NCBI GenBank assembly: GCA_018241225.1
Contig: JAFEEG010000006.1
Coordinates: 1-64,000 of the forward strand
Source of the DNA: Pseudomonadota bacterium
GTDB taxonomy: Bacteria; Pseudomonadota; Gammaproteobacteria; Burkholderiales; Burkholderiaceae_C
Direction: 5' to 3'
Length of the DNA stretch: 64,000 nt
A program made the position numbers and the translations under genes. How positions within the stretch are numbered: position 1 is the stretch's first letter; the number at the start of each line of letters is the position of its first letter. Positions 27,648-37,353 of the stretch are shown here, piece by piece. Under the pieces are notes generated by a model. The model did not search any database and was not told the origin of the DNA. It was given only the letters and a program-made list of their open reading frames with translations.

Positions 27648-28319
27648 TCAGCTCAGCGAGAAAGGCCCGCCCTTTTCGAGCGCCCGCTGATAGGCCGGGC
27701 GCGCATGGATCCGCTCCAGGTACGCCATGAGCCTGGGCCGGCTCTGGTCCAGCCCGCCGCGTGCGCGCGCGGCCTCCACCGCAAAGCTCATCTGGATGTC
27801 GGCCGTGGTGAACTCGTCGCCGGCAAACCACTGGCTCTTGCCCAGCTCACCCTCCATGAAATCAAGATGCGTCTTGAGCTGCGGGCCGATGAACGATGCC
27901 TTGGCCTTGCCCGCAATGCCCTTGACGATGGGCTTGACGAAAAACGGAACGGGGCTTTTTTCCATGCGGTCGAACACCAGCTTGAGCAGAAGCGGCGGCA
28001 TGGCCGAGCCTTCGGCGTAGTGCAGCCAGTAGCGATAGCGTGCTGCCTCGGCCGTGCCGGCCGGCGGCGCCAGGCGGCCGTGGCCGTAGTGCTCGGTGAG
28101 CGTCTCGAGAATGGCGCCCGACTCGGCCAGCACCAGCCCTTCGTCCGTGACCACCACCGGCGACTTGCCCAGCGGATGCACCGCCTTGAGCGAAGCGGGC
28201 GCCAGCATCGTGGCCGGGTCGCGCTGGTAGCGCACGATCTCGTAGGGCTGGCCCAGTTCCTCCAGCAGCCACAGCACGCGCTGCGAGCGGGAGTTGTTCA
28301 GGTGATGGACGGTGATCAT
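27648..28319 (-). CDS. Glutathione S-transferase family protein
   Basis: A 223-residue GST. The N-terminal thioredoxin-like domain has SRSQRVLWLLEELGQPYEI with the active-site Ser region and the cis-Pro GKSPVVVTDEGLVLAES; the helical C-domain ends with the usual PRLMAYLERIHARPAYQRAL. The substrate is unknown. It is a single gene between the small basic protein and ychF. Confidence 0.9.
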   Translation of the reverse strand: MITVHHLNNSRSQRVLWLLEELGQPYEIVRYQRDPATMLAPASLKAVHPLGKSPVVVTDEGLVLAESGAILETLTEHYGHGRLAPPAGTAEAARYRYWLHYAEGSAMPPLLLKLVFDRMEKSPVPFFVKPIVKGIAGKAKASFIGPQLKTHLDFMEGELGKSQWFAGDEFTTADIQMSFAVEAARARGGLDQSRPRLMAYLERIHARPAYQRALEKGGPFSLS

Positions 28320-28420
28320 GTGGATGCGGTGTGCCTGTGGTTGGGTCTGCCGTCGGCCGAAGTTGGCCGCGGCGTCCGCTTTCTACAGGATGCGCGCGCC
28401 GCTGTGCAGCCCCATGCGAC

Positions 28421-28457
28421 AAAACGCGCCGCATGCATCGCGGGATGCATCGGCGCG
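28421..28457 (-). terminator. Terminator after ychF
   Basis: A two-part stem, CGCGCCG/CGGCGCG and ATGCATC/GATGCAT with one bulged base and a GCGG loop, is followed by TTTT on the minus strand. It starts about 29 bases after the ychF stop. The rest of the 166-base gap 28320-28485 shows no gene. Confidence 0.75.
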
Positions 28458-28485
28458 CGACGGGTTGCGGCAACAGCCGCGGCAG

Positions 28486-29577
28486 TCAGGAGCTGAACAG
28501 GAAGTTCATCACGTCGCCATCCTTGACGACGTATTCCTTGCCTTCCGAGCGCATCTTGCCCGCGTCCTTGGCGCCCTGCTCGCCCTTGTGCGCGATGTAG
28601 TCGTCGAAGGCGATGGTCTGGGCGCGGATGTAGCCCTTCTCGAAATCGGTGTGGATCACGCCGGCCGCCTGCGGGCCGGTGTCGCCGATGTGGATCGTCC
28701 AGGCGCGCACTTCCTTCACGCCGGCGGTGAAGTAGGTCTGCAGGCCCAGCAGGTTGAAGGCGGCGCGGATCAGGCGGTTCAGGCCCGGCTCTTCCTGGCC
28801 GATTTCCGCCAGGAACATCTTCTTGTCTTCCTCGTCCATGTCGGCGAGTTCGGCCTCGATCTTGGCGCAGATGGCCACCACCGGCGCGTTCTGCTTGGCC
28901 GCGTATTCGCGCAGGCGGTCGAGGTAGGGGTTGTTCTCGAAGCCGTCCTCGGCCACGTTGCCCACGAACATGGCGGGCTTGGCGGTGATCAGCGTGAAGC
29001 TCTTGACCAGCGGCTGCTCTTCCTTGGTGAACTCGAGCGCACGCACCGGCGTGTTCTCGTTCAGTGCGGCCTGGCAGCGCTCGAGCAGGCCAACGAGCTT
29101 TTGCGCGTCCTTGTCGCCCGAGCGCGCCACCTTGGTATGACGGTGCAGCGCCTTCTCGACCGTGGCCAGGTCGGCCAGGCACAGCTCGGTCTGGATGACT
29201 TCGATGTCGGAAATGGGGTCGACCTTGCCGGCCACGTGGATCACGTTCTCGTCGTCGAAGCAGCGCACCACGTTCACGGTGGCGTCGGTTTCGCGGATGT
29301 GGGCCAGGAACTTGTTGCCCAGGCCCTCACCGGTGCTGGCACCGGCCACCAGGCCGGCGATGTCGACGAACTCGACGATGGCGGGCACCACGCGCTCGGG
29401 CTGGACGATCTCGGCCAGCTGGGCCAGGCGCGGGTCGGGCACTTCCACCACGCCCACATTGGGCTCGATGGTGCAGAAGGGATAGTTTTCCGCCGCGATG
29501 CCGGCCTTGGTCAGGGCGTTGAAAAGAGTGGACTTGCCGACGTTGGGCAGGCCGACGATGCCGCACTGGAGGCTCAT
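28486..29577 (-). CDS. ychF: Redox-regulated P-loop ATPase YchF
   Basis: A 363-residue Obg-related protein that prefers ATP. P-loop [14 protein letters not shown], switch region [12 protein letters not shown], switch [12 protein letters not shown], and a C-terminal TGS domain with [20 protein letters not shown]. It binds ribosomes and is linked to stress responses. Full length and well conserved. Confidence 0.95.
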   Translation of the reverse strand: MSLQCGIVGLPNVGKSTLFNALTKAGIAAENYPFCTIEPNVGVVEVPDPRLAQLAEIVQPERVVPAIVEFVDIAGLVAGASTGEGLGNKFLAHIRETDATVNVVRCFDDENVIHVAGKVDPISDIEVIQTELCLADLATVEKALHRHTKVARSGDKDAQKLVGLLERCQAALNENTPVRALEFTKEEQPLVKSFTLITAKPAMFVGNVAEDGFENNPYLDRLREYAAKQNAPVVAICAKIEAELADMDEEDKKMFLAEIGQEEPGLNRLIRAAFNLLGLQTYFTAGVKEVRAWTIHIGDTGPQAAGVIHTDFEKGYIRAQTIAFDDYIAHKGEQGAKDAGKMRSEGKEYVVKDGDVMNFLFSS

Positions 29578-29641
29578 GGCGCTAGCTTTCTACTGGGAGA
29601 TTGGGGAGAACCCATGATTTTACGGCGCCCTCCCCGGCCGT

Positions 29642-30529
29642 TCATTCGAAACGCAAATTGGCCCCGGCGCTCTGGCCGACGCGCAGCGCCTGCTCGACGC
29701 CCTCGAGCACGACCACGTTCATGCCGAAGGTGAGCGCGCCGTCCAGGCGCGGGTCGGCGCGGTAGGCGCGCAGGGTCTCGTTCACCGCAGTGCCGGTCTC
29801 AGCCGTGGCCGGGTCGACATCGGGAATGGTACAGCGGGCACAGGGCTTGACCGGCCGCAGCAGCACCAGGCCGCCGTCGCCGGTGTCGATGCGTACCTCG
29901 TCCACGCGGTCTTCGTCATGCGCCTCGATGCCCGAGAGCACCAGGTTGGGCCGGAAGCGCTCCATGCCCACCGCGCCGTGGCCGGCGGCCTGCATGCGCG
30001 AATTGAACTCGGCCAGCGAGGCCTCGCTGATCACCAGCAGCGGAAATCCGTCGGCGAACTGGTTCAGCGCCTCCACCTCGCCCGTCCACTTGCGGCTGGA
30101 CACGCGCTTGTGCTCGGGGTCGAAGCGCACCAGGCGCAGCTTGCGCTTGCGACCGCCGGGCTCCGAAAGGAAGTCGCTGAACCACTGGGCGGCGATGTCG
30201 CCCATGTCGTAGGCGGCCACTTCGTCGTCCCACACACGAACCCTGACCGGCGCCTCGACCCGGTCGAAGGCGATGTGCAGCGCCAGCATGCCGGGCGCGC
30301 GCAGCACCATTTCGCTGTACTTGAGCGTGGGCCGGATCAGGGCCATGCGCGGCAGCTCGCGCTGGCTGAGGAATTCGCCCTCCTCGTCCACCACCATCCA
30401 GGCGCGGTCGAATTCGAGGCCCGTTTCTATCAGCAGGCTTTCCTGGAGCTCGACGCCCGCGCAGGACTTGATGGGATAGACGAAAAGCCGCGAAACGCTG
30501 GCTTGCAGGTCGAAATCGGCAGGGTTCAC
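29642..30529 (-). CDS. MOSC domain protein
   Basis: A 295-residue protein with an N-terminal MOSC beta-barrel domain (LFVYPIKSCAGVELQES) and a C-terminal MOSC domain with the signature KPCARCTIPDVDPATAETG. The family is related to the molybdenum-cofactor sulfurase C-terminus and to YcbX, which detoxifies N-hydroxylated bases. The start is a GTG at 30529 with GAGGA 8 bases upstream; the frame is open further but the upstream sequence is not family-like. It is divergent from the UbiH-like gene. Confidence 0.85.
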   Translation of the reverse strand: MNPADFDLQASVSRLFVYPIKSCAGVELQESLLIETGLEFDRAWMVVDEEGEFLSQRELPRMALIRPTLKYSEMVLRAPGMLALHIAFDRVEAPVRVRVWDDEVAAYDMGDIAAQWFSDFLSEPGGRKRKLRLVRFDPEHKRVSSRKWTGEVEALNQFADGFPLLVISEASLAEFNSRMQAAGHGAVGMERFRPNLVLSGIEAHDEDRVDEVRIDTGDGGLVLLRPVKPCARCTIPDVDPATAETGTAVNETLRAYRADPRLDGALTFGMNVVVLEGVEQALRVGQSAGANLRFE

Positions 30530-30606
30530 AAGAACTGTCCTCGGGCGGGGGAAGGCGATTGTCTCGCATCGGCCGGGCGCGCCAGCCCAACTCCTACAAT
30601 GGCCCG

Positions 30607-31773
30607 ATGGCTCTTCCCCCCGAGGTTTGCATTCGCGGCGCCGGCATCGTCGGCCGCACCCTGGCACTGCTGCTGGCAGGCGCGCGCGTGCGCGTGGCGC
30701 TGGTGGTGCCCGAAGCAGACGCCGCAGCCAAGGCCCGCGAGGACATCCGCGCCTATGCGCTCAATGCGGCCTCGCGCCAGCTGCTCGAATCGCTGCGCGC
30801 CTGGCCCGACGCTCAGCACGCCACCGCCGTGCGCGAAATGATGATCCACGGCGACGACGGCGGCAGCGTGCACTTCAGCGCGCCACACCAGAAGGTGGAC
30901 GCGCTGGCCTGGATCGTCGACGTGCCCGCACTCGAACAACGCCTGTCGGACGCAGTGCGTTTTTCCCCCATGATCGAAGTGGTGGGCGCGCCCGTTGCGG
31001 CGCCCCTGACGGTGGTGTGCGAAGGCAAGGCCAGCGCCACCCGACAGGCCCTGGGCGTGCACTACGACCTCACCCGCTATCCCCAGCACGCCATTGCCGC
31101 CCGCTTCGACGCGCAGCGGCCGCATGACGAAATCGCCCGCCAATGGTTCAACGACTGCGGCGAGGTGCTGGCCCTGCTGCCGCTGGGCGGGCCGGGCGGT
31201 CATTCGCTGGCGCTGGTGTGGTCGGTGGACCAGGCCCATGCGCCACGCCTGCTGGCCATGAACCCGACTGATTTTTCCGCGGCGGTGCGCGAGGCCTGCG
31301 GCGACGCCCTGGGCGAACTCACCCCCGTGGGCGAACGCGCCGCCTGGCCACTGCAGCGTGCCATTGCCGACCGCTGGACCGGCCAGATGAACGGCACCGG
31401 CAGCTGGGCCCTGGCCGGCGACGCCGCCCACACCGTGCATCCGCTGGCGGGCCAGGGCCTGAACCTGGGCCTGGCCGATGCGCAGGCGCTGGCCGAGGTG
31501 CTGGCGGCGCGCGAGCACTGGCGCAGCGTGGGCGACATGCGCCTGTTGCGTCGCTACGAGCGCTCGCGCCGCGCCGACGTGCTGGCCATGAGCCTGGCCA
31601 CCGACGGGCTGCAGCAGCTTTTTGCCCACAGCGCCGATCCGCTGCCGCGCCTGCGCAACTGGGGCATGCGCGGCTTCGACCGCAGCGGCCTCGTCAAGAG
31701 CTGGATCGCACGCCGGGCCATGGGGCTGCCGCGCGCGGCCGCTGCCGATGCGCACGGCGCCGGCTCGCTTTGA
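30607..31773 (+). CDS. UbiH/UbiF-family FAD-dependent monooxygenase
   Basis: A 388-residue flavoprotein hydroxylase. The Rossmann N-terminus reads VCIRGAGIVGRTLALLLAGA and the second FAD motif is WALAGDAAHTVHPLAGQGLN, typical of ubiquinone hydroxylases. Which ring position it would hydroxylate cannot be told from sequence. TACAAT lies just upstream (about 30597). The dsbC gene follows after 31 bases. Confidence 0.85.
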   Translation: MALPPEVCIRGAGIVGRTLALLLAGARVRVALVVPEADAAAKAREDIRAYALNAASRQLLESLRAWPDAQHATAVREMMIHGDDGGSVHFSAPHQKVDALAWIVDVPALEQRLSDAVRFSPMIEVVGAPVAAPLTVVCEGKASATRQALGVHYDLTRYPQHAIAARFDAQRPHDEIARQWFNDCGEVLALLPLGGPGGHSLALVWSVDQAHAPRLLAMNPTDFSAAVREACGDALGELTPVGERAAWPLQRAIADRWTGQMNGTGSWALAGDAAHTVHPLAGQGLNLGLADAQALAEVLAAREHWRSVGDMRLLRRYERSRRADVLAMSLATDGLQQLFAHSADPLPRLRNWGMRGFDRSGLVKSWIARRAMGLPRAAAADAHGAGSL

Positions 31774-31804
31774 ACCAAACACTTCCTGCCTGATCCGAAC
31801 CGAT

Positions 31805-32527
31805 ATGAAATCCCTTCGCCTGATGGCCGCCGCCCTCGCCTGCGCCGCCGCTTTTTCCGCCACGGCTCACGCCGGTGAAGCCGAGATCCGCAAGAACCTC
31901 GGCGCCCGCTTCCCGCAATTTGCCCAGATCGACGAGGTGCGCAAGACCCCCATCGGCGGGCTGTACGAAGTGCGCGTGGGCAACGAACTGTTCTACGTCG
32001 ACGAACAGGGCGACTACCTGGTGCAGGGCGAGATGATCGACATCAAGGGCCGGCGCAACCTCACGCAGGAGCGCGTGGACAAGCTCAACGAAGTGGCCTT
32101 CGACAAGCTGCCCACGCAAGACGCCTTCAAGATCGTGCGCGGCAACGGCAAGCGCAAGCTCGCGGTGTTCGAAGACCCCAACTGCGGCTACTGCAAGCAC
32201 TTCGAGAAAGACTTGCGCAACGTCGACAACGTGACGGTGTACCTGTTCCTCTACCCGGTGCTGGGCCCCGATTCGAAGGTGAAGTCGCGCAACATCTGGT
32301 GCAGCAAGGACAAGGCCAAGACCTGGTCCGACTGGATGGTGGGCGAGGTCAAGCCCGCCGACGCACCCGCCAACTGCGACGCCGCCGCGCTCGATCGCAA
32401 CGTCGCCTTTGGCCGCAAGTACAACATCACCGGCACGCCCACGCTGATCTTTGCGGACGGCAGCCGCACGCCGGGCGCCATTCCCGCCGCACAGGTCGAA
32501 AAGCAACTGGCCTCCGCCGCCAAGTGA
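31805..32527 (+). CDS. dsbC: DsbC-like thiol:disulfide interchange protein
   Basis: A 240-residue periplasmic disulfide isomerase. A signal peptide ends near AHA-GEA (residue 23), then an N-terminal dimerisation domain, then a thioredoxin fold with the active site CGYC (C127-C130), which is also the DsbC motif of Escherichia coli, and the cis-Pro in TGTPTLIF. It overlaps the M61 gene by one base (TGATG). Confidence 0.9.
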   Translation: MKSLRLMAAALACAAAFSATAHAGEAEIRKNLGARFPQFAQIDEVRKTPIGGLYEVRVGNELFYVDEQGDYLVQGEMIDIKGRRNLTQERVDKLNEVAFDKLPTQDAFKIVRGNGKRKLAVFEDPNCGYCKHFEKDLRNVDNVTVYLFLYPVLGPDSKVKSRNIWCSKDKAKTWSDWMVGEVKPADAPANCDAAALDRNVAFGRKYNITGTPTLIFADGSRTPGAIPAAQVEKQLASAAK

Positions 32528-34341
32528 TGGCCGGCACCGCGCCCCCCCGCATCCGCTTTCGGGTGGCGTGCGCCGACAGGCACGCCCACTTGTTCGCCGT
32601 CACGCTGCAGGTCGACGCGCCCGTGGCCAACCAGGTTCTGTCGCTGCCGGCCTGGATCCCGGGCAGCTACCTGGTGCGCGAATTCGCCAAGAACCTGCAG
32701 GGCCTGCGCGCTCGGCAGGGCCGCCGCAGCGTTTCGCTCAAGCAACTGGACAAGGCCACCTGGCAAGTCGAGTGCGTGGCCGGCAAGCCGCTGGAGCTGA
32801 GCTACGAAGTCTGCGCCTACGACAACTCGGTGCGCACCGCCTGGCTCGATGCCGAGCGTGGCTTCTTCAACGGCACGAGCCTGTGCCTGCGCGTCGAAGG
32901 ACAAACGCACGAGCCACATGCGCTGGAAGTGCTTGCACCGACCGCAGCCAAGGGCGAGCCGCGCTGGCATTGCGCCACCGCGCTCGAACCCGTGTCCGTC
33001 GACAAGCAGGGCTTTGGCCGCTACCTGGCCGCGGGCTACGACGAGCTGGCGGACAGCCCGGTGGAAATGGGCGCCTTCTGGAGCGCGGAATTCGACGTGT
33101 GCGGCGTGCCGCACCGCTTCGTGGTGGCGGGCGCCCCCGCATCCTTCGACGGCGACCGGCTCATTGCCGACACGCGTGCCATCTGCGAAGAGGAAATGCG
33201 CTTCTGGCACGGCGCCAAGGTCGGCAAGCGCGGGGGGCCGAAGCCGCCGCACGATCGCTACGTGTTCATGCTCAACGCGGTGGATGACGGCTACGGCGGG
33301 CTCGAGCATCGCCACAGCACCGCGCTCATCTGCGCGCGGCGCGACCTGCCGCGCCACGGCAGCACGCGCCAGGCCGAGGGCTACACCACGCTGCTGGGCC
33401 TGATCAGCCACGAATACTTCCACACCTGGAACGTCAAGCGCCTGCGACCGGCCGAGTTCGCCGGCTACGACTACGCCCGCGAGAACTACACCGAGCTGCT
33501 GTGGTTCTTCGAGGGCTTCACCAGCTACTACGACGACCTGCTGCTGCGCCGCGCGGGCTGCATCGACGACGCCAGCTACCTGCGCCTGGTCAACAAGACC
33601 ATCAACCAGGTGCAGCAGACGCCGGGGCGCCTGGTGCAATCGGTGGCGCAGGCCAGCTTCGACGCCTGGGTCAAGTACTACCGCCAGGACGAGCAGACGC
33701 CCAACAGCACGGTGAGCTACTACACCAAGGGCGCGCTGGTCGCCTTGTGCCTGGACCTGACGCTGCGCGCCGAAGGCAAGGGCACCCTCGACGACGTGAT
33801 GCGCCACCTGTGGAAGACCAGCGGCAACGGCGGCCCTGTGAGCGAGCAGGACATTGCCGATGCGCTGCAGGCCGTGGGCGGGCGCAGCTTCGCGCCCGAA
33901 CTGGCAAGGTGGGTGCACGGCACGGGCGAGCTGCCCCTGGCCGAGCTGCTGCGCTTGCATGGCGTGGCCGTGCTCGACGACCCGGCGCAGCGTGCGCAGG
34001 AGCTGGGCCTGCGGGTGGCCGAAGCCAATGGCAGCGTGCAGGTCAAGGTGGTGCTGCGCGGCGGCGCGGCCGAGAAGGCCGGCTTTGCCGCCAACGACGA
34101 ATGGCTGGGCATCGAGCTGGCGGCCACGCGCTCGCAGCCGGCGCAAGCCTGGCGCATTGCCAAGCTGGACGACCTGGCGCTCTACCTCGGCCCGCAAAAG
34201 AAAATGACGGCGCTGGTGGCCCGCGACCGCCGCTTGATCCGCCTGCCGCTGCAACTGCCCAGCGGCACCGGCACCTGGCGCCTGGTGGCGCACGACGCGG
34301 GCAAGCTCGGCCACTGGCTGGGTGCGCCGGCAAAGCACTGA
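32527..34341 (+). CDS. M61-family glycyl aminopeptidase-like metalloprotease
   Basis: A 604-residue M61 peptidase. The N-terminal beta domain begins with [16 protein letters not shown] and [14 protein letters not shown]; the zinc motif HEYFH lies at H295-H299 with [18 protein letters not shown]; the downstream Glu lies in [11 protein letters not shown]; and a C-terminal PDZ domain covers about 490-600. There is no obvious signal peptide, so it is probably cytoplasmic. It is coupled to dsbC by a one-base overlap. Confidence 0.92.
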   Translation: MAGTAPPRIRFRVACADRHAHLFAVTLQVDAPVANQVLSLPAWIPGSYLVREFAKNLQGLRARQGRRSVSLKQLDKATWQVECVAGKPLELSYEVCAYDNSVRTAWLDAERGFFNGTSLCLRVEGQTHEPHALEVLAPTAAKGEPRWHCATALEPVSVDKQGFGRYLAAGYDELADSPVEMGAFWSAEFDVCGVPHRFVVAGAPASFDGDRLIADTRAICEEEMRFWHGAKVGKRGGPKPPHDRYVFMLNAVDDGYGGLEHRHSTALICARRDLPRHGSTRQAEGYTTLLGLISHEYFHTWNVKRLRPAEFAGYDYARENYTELLWFFEGFTSYYDDLLLRRAGCIDDASYLRLVNKTINQVQQTPGRLVQSVAQASFDAWVKYYRQDEQTPNSTVSYYTKGALVALCLDLTLRAEGKGTLDDVMRHLWKTSGNGGPVSEQDIADALQAVGGRSFAPELARWVHGTGELPLAELLRLHGVAVLDDPAQRAQELGLRVAEANGSVQVKVVLRGGAAEKAGFAANDEWLGIELAATRSQPAQAWRIAKLDDLALYLGPQKKMTALVARDRRLIRLPLQLPSGTGTWRLVAHDAGKLGHWLGAPAKH

Positions 34342-34367
34342 ATATTCTTTCCGCGAGGAGACAACGC

Positions 34368-35147
34368 ATGAGCTACGAAACCATCGAAACCCGCGTCGAG
34401 GCCGGCAAGGTCGGCATCATCACGCTCAACCGCCCGAAGGCGCTCAATGCGCTGAACGACCAGCTCATGACCGAGCTGGGCCAGGCGCTCAAGGCCTACG
34501 ACGCCGACGAGGCCATCGGCTGCATCATCGTCACGGGCAGCGAGCGCGCCTTTGCCGCGGGGGCCGACATCTCGGCCATGGCCAAGTACAGCTTTCAGGA
34601 CGTCTACAAGGGCGACTTCATCAGCCGCAACTGGGAAACCATCCGCTCCATCCGCAAGCCGGTGATCGCCGCGGTGGCCGGCTTTGCGCTGGGCGGTGGC
34701 TGCGAGCTGGCCATGATGTGCGACTTCATCATCGCCGCGGACACGGCCAAGTTCGGCCAGCCCGAGATCAAGATCGGCGTGATTCCCGGCGCCGGCGGCA
34801 CGCAGCGCCTGCCGCGTGCGGTGGGCAAGAGCAAGGCCATGGACCTGGTGCTCACCGGCCGCATGATGGACGCGCAGGAAGCCGAGCGCGCAGGCCTGGT
34901 CAGCCGCGTGGTTCCCTATGAAAAGCTGGCCGACGAGGCCCTGGGCGCCGCGCTCATCATCGCGGGCTTCTCGCAGATCTCGGTGATGGCGGCCAAGGAG
35001 TCGGTCAATCGCGCTTTCGAGTCTGGCCTGTCGGACGGCGTGATGTTCGAGCGCCGCATCTTCCACGCGCTGTTCGCCACCGCCGACCAGAAGGAAGGCA
35101 TGGACGCCTTCCTGACCAAGCGGCAGGCCGAGTTCAAGAACCAGTAA
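34368..35147 (+). CDS. Enoyl-CoA hydratase
   Basis: A 259-residue crotonase. The oxyanion-hole segments are AAGADISAM and [15 protein letters not shown]; catalytic glutamates lie in GGGCELA and [17 protein letters not shown]. It hydrates trans-2-enoyl-CoA in beta-oxidation, most like short-chain enoyl-CoA hydratases. CGAGGAG precedes the ATG by about 9 bases. It follows the M61 gene by 26 bases. Confidence 0.93.
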   Translation: MSYETIETRVEAGKVGIITLNRPKALNALNDQLMTELGQALKAYDADEAIGCIIVTGSERAFAAGADISAMAKYSFQDVYKGDFISRNWETIRSIRKPVIAAVAGFALGGGCELAMMCDFIIAADTAKFGQPEIKIGVIPGAGGTQRLPRAVGKSKAMDLVLTGRMMDAQEAERAGLVSRVVPYEKLADEALGAALIIAGFSQISVMAAKESVNRAFESGLSDGVMFERRIFHALFATADQKEGMDAFLTKRQAEFKNQ

Positions 35148-35182
35148 GGCGGGCTGCGTCGCCCCTCAGAGGCGGCGCGCTG

Positions 35183-36550
35183 TCATTCCGGCACGCGCGG
35201 CGCTTCGGTTGCCGGCGTGCCGTTGTTCGTTGGCGCTGGCGGCGCCTGGTCGGCTGGCGGCGCCAGAGGCACCTTCAGCGCGTCGGACGGGCTGACTGGC
35301 GACGAATCGACCCCGGCTGACCTGGCCGGCGGCGGCGGTGCCGTCACTGCCCGCGCCGGCGCGCCCGACCTGATCGCCTGGTTCAGCGCGCGGCGCAGGG
35401 CATCGAGCGCCTCGGGCGACGGCGTGCCGGTGGCTGGCGGCAGGTTGCCTTCGGTCCAGCGAACATCGCCGCGCGCCACTTCCAGCACCGCCAGCACCTG
35501 GCCACGGCGCTCGAGCGAGACGCGCCACTCCGGCAGCGAACGCAAGGGCGGCGCCCCCACCGCGATGATTGCTGCCGAACTCATCAGAAGCCCCAGGTCG
35601 CCGGCCTCTGCGCGTGGCACTACGCGAACGGAGCCGTTCACGTTGGCCACGCGCAGCTCGGTCCATCGCGACAGCGACGAGAAGTCGGGCATGGGCATGG
35701 GCTCGTTGCGCGCGGCTGGCGCTGCCGCCACAGGCGCGGCTTGACGGAGATTGCCGCCGGCGCCTGGCCGGCTCGCTTCCGGAGCAGGGGCCAGTTGCGG
35801 GGCGGGCGGCACGGCGGTGGCGGGTGCGGACTTGCGGCGCTCCGTCGAAGCGTCTGCGGCAGCCACGGGCGGCGGAGCGGCCGGGACGGCGCGTGCGGCC
35901 GGTGCTGGCACGGCGGCGGGCGCGCCTACCGCAGGTGCACCGGCGCTGCCGACGCCGCCGTGGGTCTCCCGCTCCGACTTCGCGGCAGCGGACTCGCGTG
36001 CCGGTGCCGGTGCCGGTGCCGGTGCCGGTGCGGGTGCGGGTGCTGGAGCCGGAGCCACCGCAGACGGCACCTCCTGCGGCGGGGCCACGGGCGCCGCCGG
36101 TGCAGGCCTTGCAAACTCGGGTTCGGCGCTTGCCTGCGCGCCCTTCGATTCGAGTGCGTCCTTGGCCGGCGATGCAGGCACGGCGCTTGTCGTCGGCTCG
36201 TCGTCAGGTCGCGCGCCGGGCACCGGCTCGCGTTGCCACAGCAGGGTGACGAGCACCGCGACCAACAAGCTTGCGAGAGCCGCGTTCCATGGCGTGGCAC
36301 CCGAGAAGCCGACCTTCTCGCGCCACCATGCGAGTCGCCACCAGGGCGCGCGTTCGCGACTGGCCGCCAGCAGCTCCTGCGAATCCGCAATCGAAGCGTG
36401 CGCATGGTCGAGCACGGCCTGCCGCACACGCCAGTCGGGCAGCGCGGTGCGATCGGGGGCCTGGGCCAGGGCCTTGCGCAGCGATTCGTCGCGCAAGGGA
36501 TCGTCGGGCTCGCCGGGCTCGAGCAACAGGCCGGGGTCTGTCGTGCTCAT
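35183..36550 (-). CDS. Membrane-anchored partner of the ECF sigma factor (putative anti-sigma)
   Basis: A 455-residue protein coupled to the sigma gene by an ATGA overlap. Its N-terminal 85 residues would be cytoplasmic; one membrane segment lies near 88-105 (WNAALASLLVAVLVTLLW). A long Ala/Pro-rich linker (about 115-270) then leads to a C-terminal domain with LSRWTELRVANVNGSVRVV. I see no HxxxCxxC zinc motif of ZAS anti-sigma factors, so the anti-sigma role is inferred from position and topology only. An external sensing role for the C-domain is likely. Confidence 0.7.
   Translation of the reverse strand: MSTTDPGLLLEPGEPDDPLRDESLRKALAQAPDRTALPDWRVRQAVLDHAHASIADSQELLAASRERAPWWRLAWWREKVGFSGATPWNAALASLLVAVLVTLLWQREPVPGARPDDEPTTSAVPASPAKDALESKGAQASAEPEFARPAPAAPVAPPQEVPSAVAPAPAPAPAPAPAPAPAPARESAAAKSERETHGGVGSAGAPAVGAPAAVPAPAARAVPAAPPPVAAADASTERRKSAPATAVPPAPQLAPAPEASRPGAGGNLRQAAPVAAAPAARNEPMPMPDFSSLSRWTELRVANVNGSVRVVPRAEAGDLGLLMSSAAIIAVGAPPLRSLPEWRVSLERRGQVLAVLEVARGDVRWTEGNLPPATGTPSPEALDALRRALNQAIRSGAPARAVTAPPPPARSAGVDSSPVSPSDALKVPLAPPADQAPPAPTNNGTPATEAPRVPE
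36003..36056. repeat. GGTGCC hexanucleotide repeats inside the anti-sigma-like gene
   Basis: Four perfect GGTGCC units (36003-36026) are followed by GGTGCG twice, GGTGCT, and GGAGCC twice. On the minus strand they code for a run of Ala-Pro dipeptides, part of the extended linker. Length variation in multiples of six would keep the frame. Confidence 0.85.
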
Positions 36551-37218
36551 GCGCGCCGCTCCATGACCTGCAGGTAGCGATCCATGCAGGTTCGCAGTTT
36601 CTTCAAGCCGTAGCGCAGCCGGCTGCGGACCGTCTCGAAGTTGACGTTCAGCGTCTGCGCCATGGCTTCGACGGTGAAGCCCTCCTCGTTGTGCAGCAGG
36701 AATGCAGCCCGCTGGTCGTGTGGCAGCTCGCCCAGGCAGGCCAGCAGGCGGCGACCCGCCGCGCGCCAGAAGGCCACCTCTTCGGCCGAGGGCGACGCCG
36801 CCTCGCCCAACTCGCTGTCGCCGTCGGCCGACAGGCGATGGCGGAACATGCGGATCGACTCCGCGCTGTCACCCTCCTCGTCGTGCGCATAGAAAGCCAC
36901 CTCGCGACCGGTGACGCGCAGCCTGTCCATCGACAGGTTGTGGGCAATGGTGAAAGCCCAGGTGCGCCAGCTGGCGCCCTGGGGCGAGAAGCTCTCGCGC
37001 GCGGCGATGATGCGATACCAGGTCTCCTGGAACACCTCGTCCGCTTCCGCCGACAGCCGCACGCCCAGCAGCCGGCGCACGAAGCGGTACAGCGCGCCTT
37101 CGTGGCGGCCATAGAGCACGTCGAAGGCCGCGCGATCACCGTCGGCATAGGCAAGCATCAGCTGGTCATCCGGCATGGCTTCATGTAGCGCGGCAATGGC
37201 GGCGTCGGGCTCGAGCAT
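36547..37218 (-). CDS. ECF-type RNA polymerase sigma factor
   Basis: A 223-residue sigma-70 family factor. Region 2 reads YADGDRAAFDVLYGRHEGAL and DEVFQETWYRIIAARE, then TWAFTIAHNLSMDRLR; region 4 has the helix-turn-helix EGFTVEAMAQTLNVNFETVR. A 35-residue acidic loop separates them. The start may be 37218 or the ATG at 37176 (MPDDQLML). Overlap with the downstream gene indicates co-expression. It is divergent from a vWA lipoprotein, a likely target. Confidence 0.9.
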   Translation of the reverse strand: MLEPDAAIAALHEAMPDDQLMLAYADGDRAAFDVLYGRHEGALYRFVRRLLGVRLSAEADEVFQETWYRIIAARESFSPQGASWRTWAFTIAHNLSMDRLRVTGREVAFYAHDEEGDSAESIRMFRHRLSADGDSELGEAASPSAEEVAFWRAAGRRLLACLGELPHDQRAAFLLHNEEGFTVEAMAQTLNVNFETVRSRLRYGLKKLRTCMDRYLQVMERRA

Positions 37219-37262
37219 CGGCAGATTTTCACCTCTCGTTCTACGGATGACGGCCGCGTTCG

Positions 37263-37308
37263 GGGTTAGTACGGGGCCGAAATTTCGGGCGCATGCTAAC
37301 CCGCATGC
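37263..37308. promoter_or_regulatory. Divergent sigma/vWA promoter region with several dyads
   Basis: The 135-base gap holds GGGTTAG (37263-37269) and its inverse CTAACCC (37296-37302), a perfect CCGAAATTTCGG palindrome (37277-37288), and GCATGC at 37291 and 37303. Such density of symmetry between a sigma operon and a divergent gene suggests operator sites. No promoter boxes are assigned. Confidence 0.4.
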
Positions 37309-37353
37309 GGGCGGCCGGCCGTATCAGTGGTGTCCATAACACGGAGCCACTCC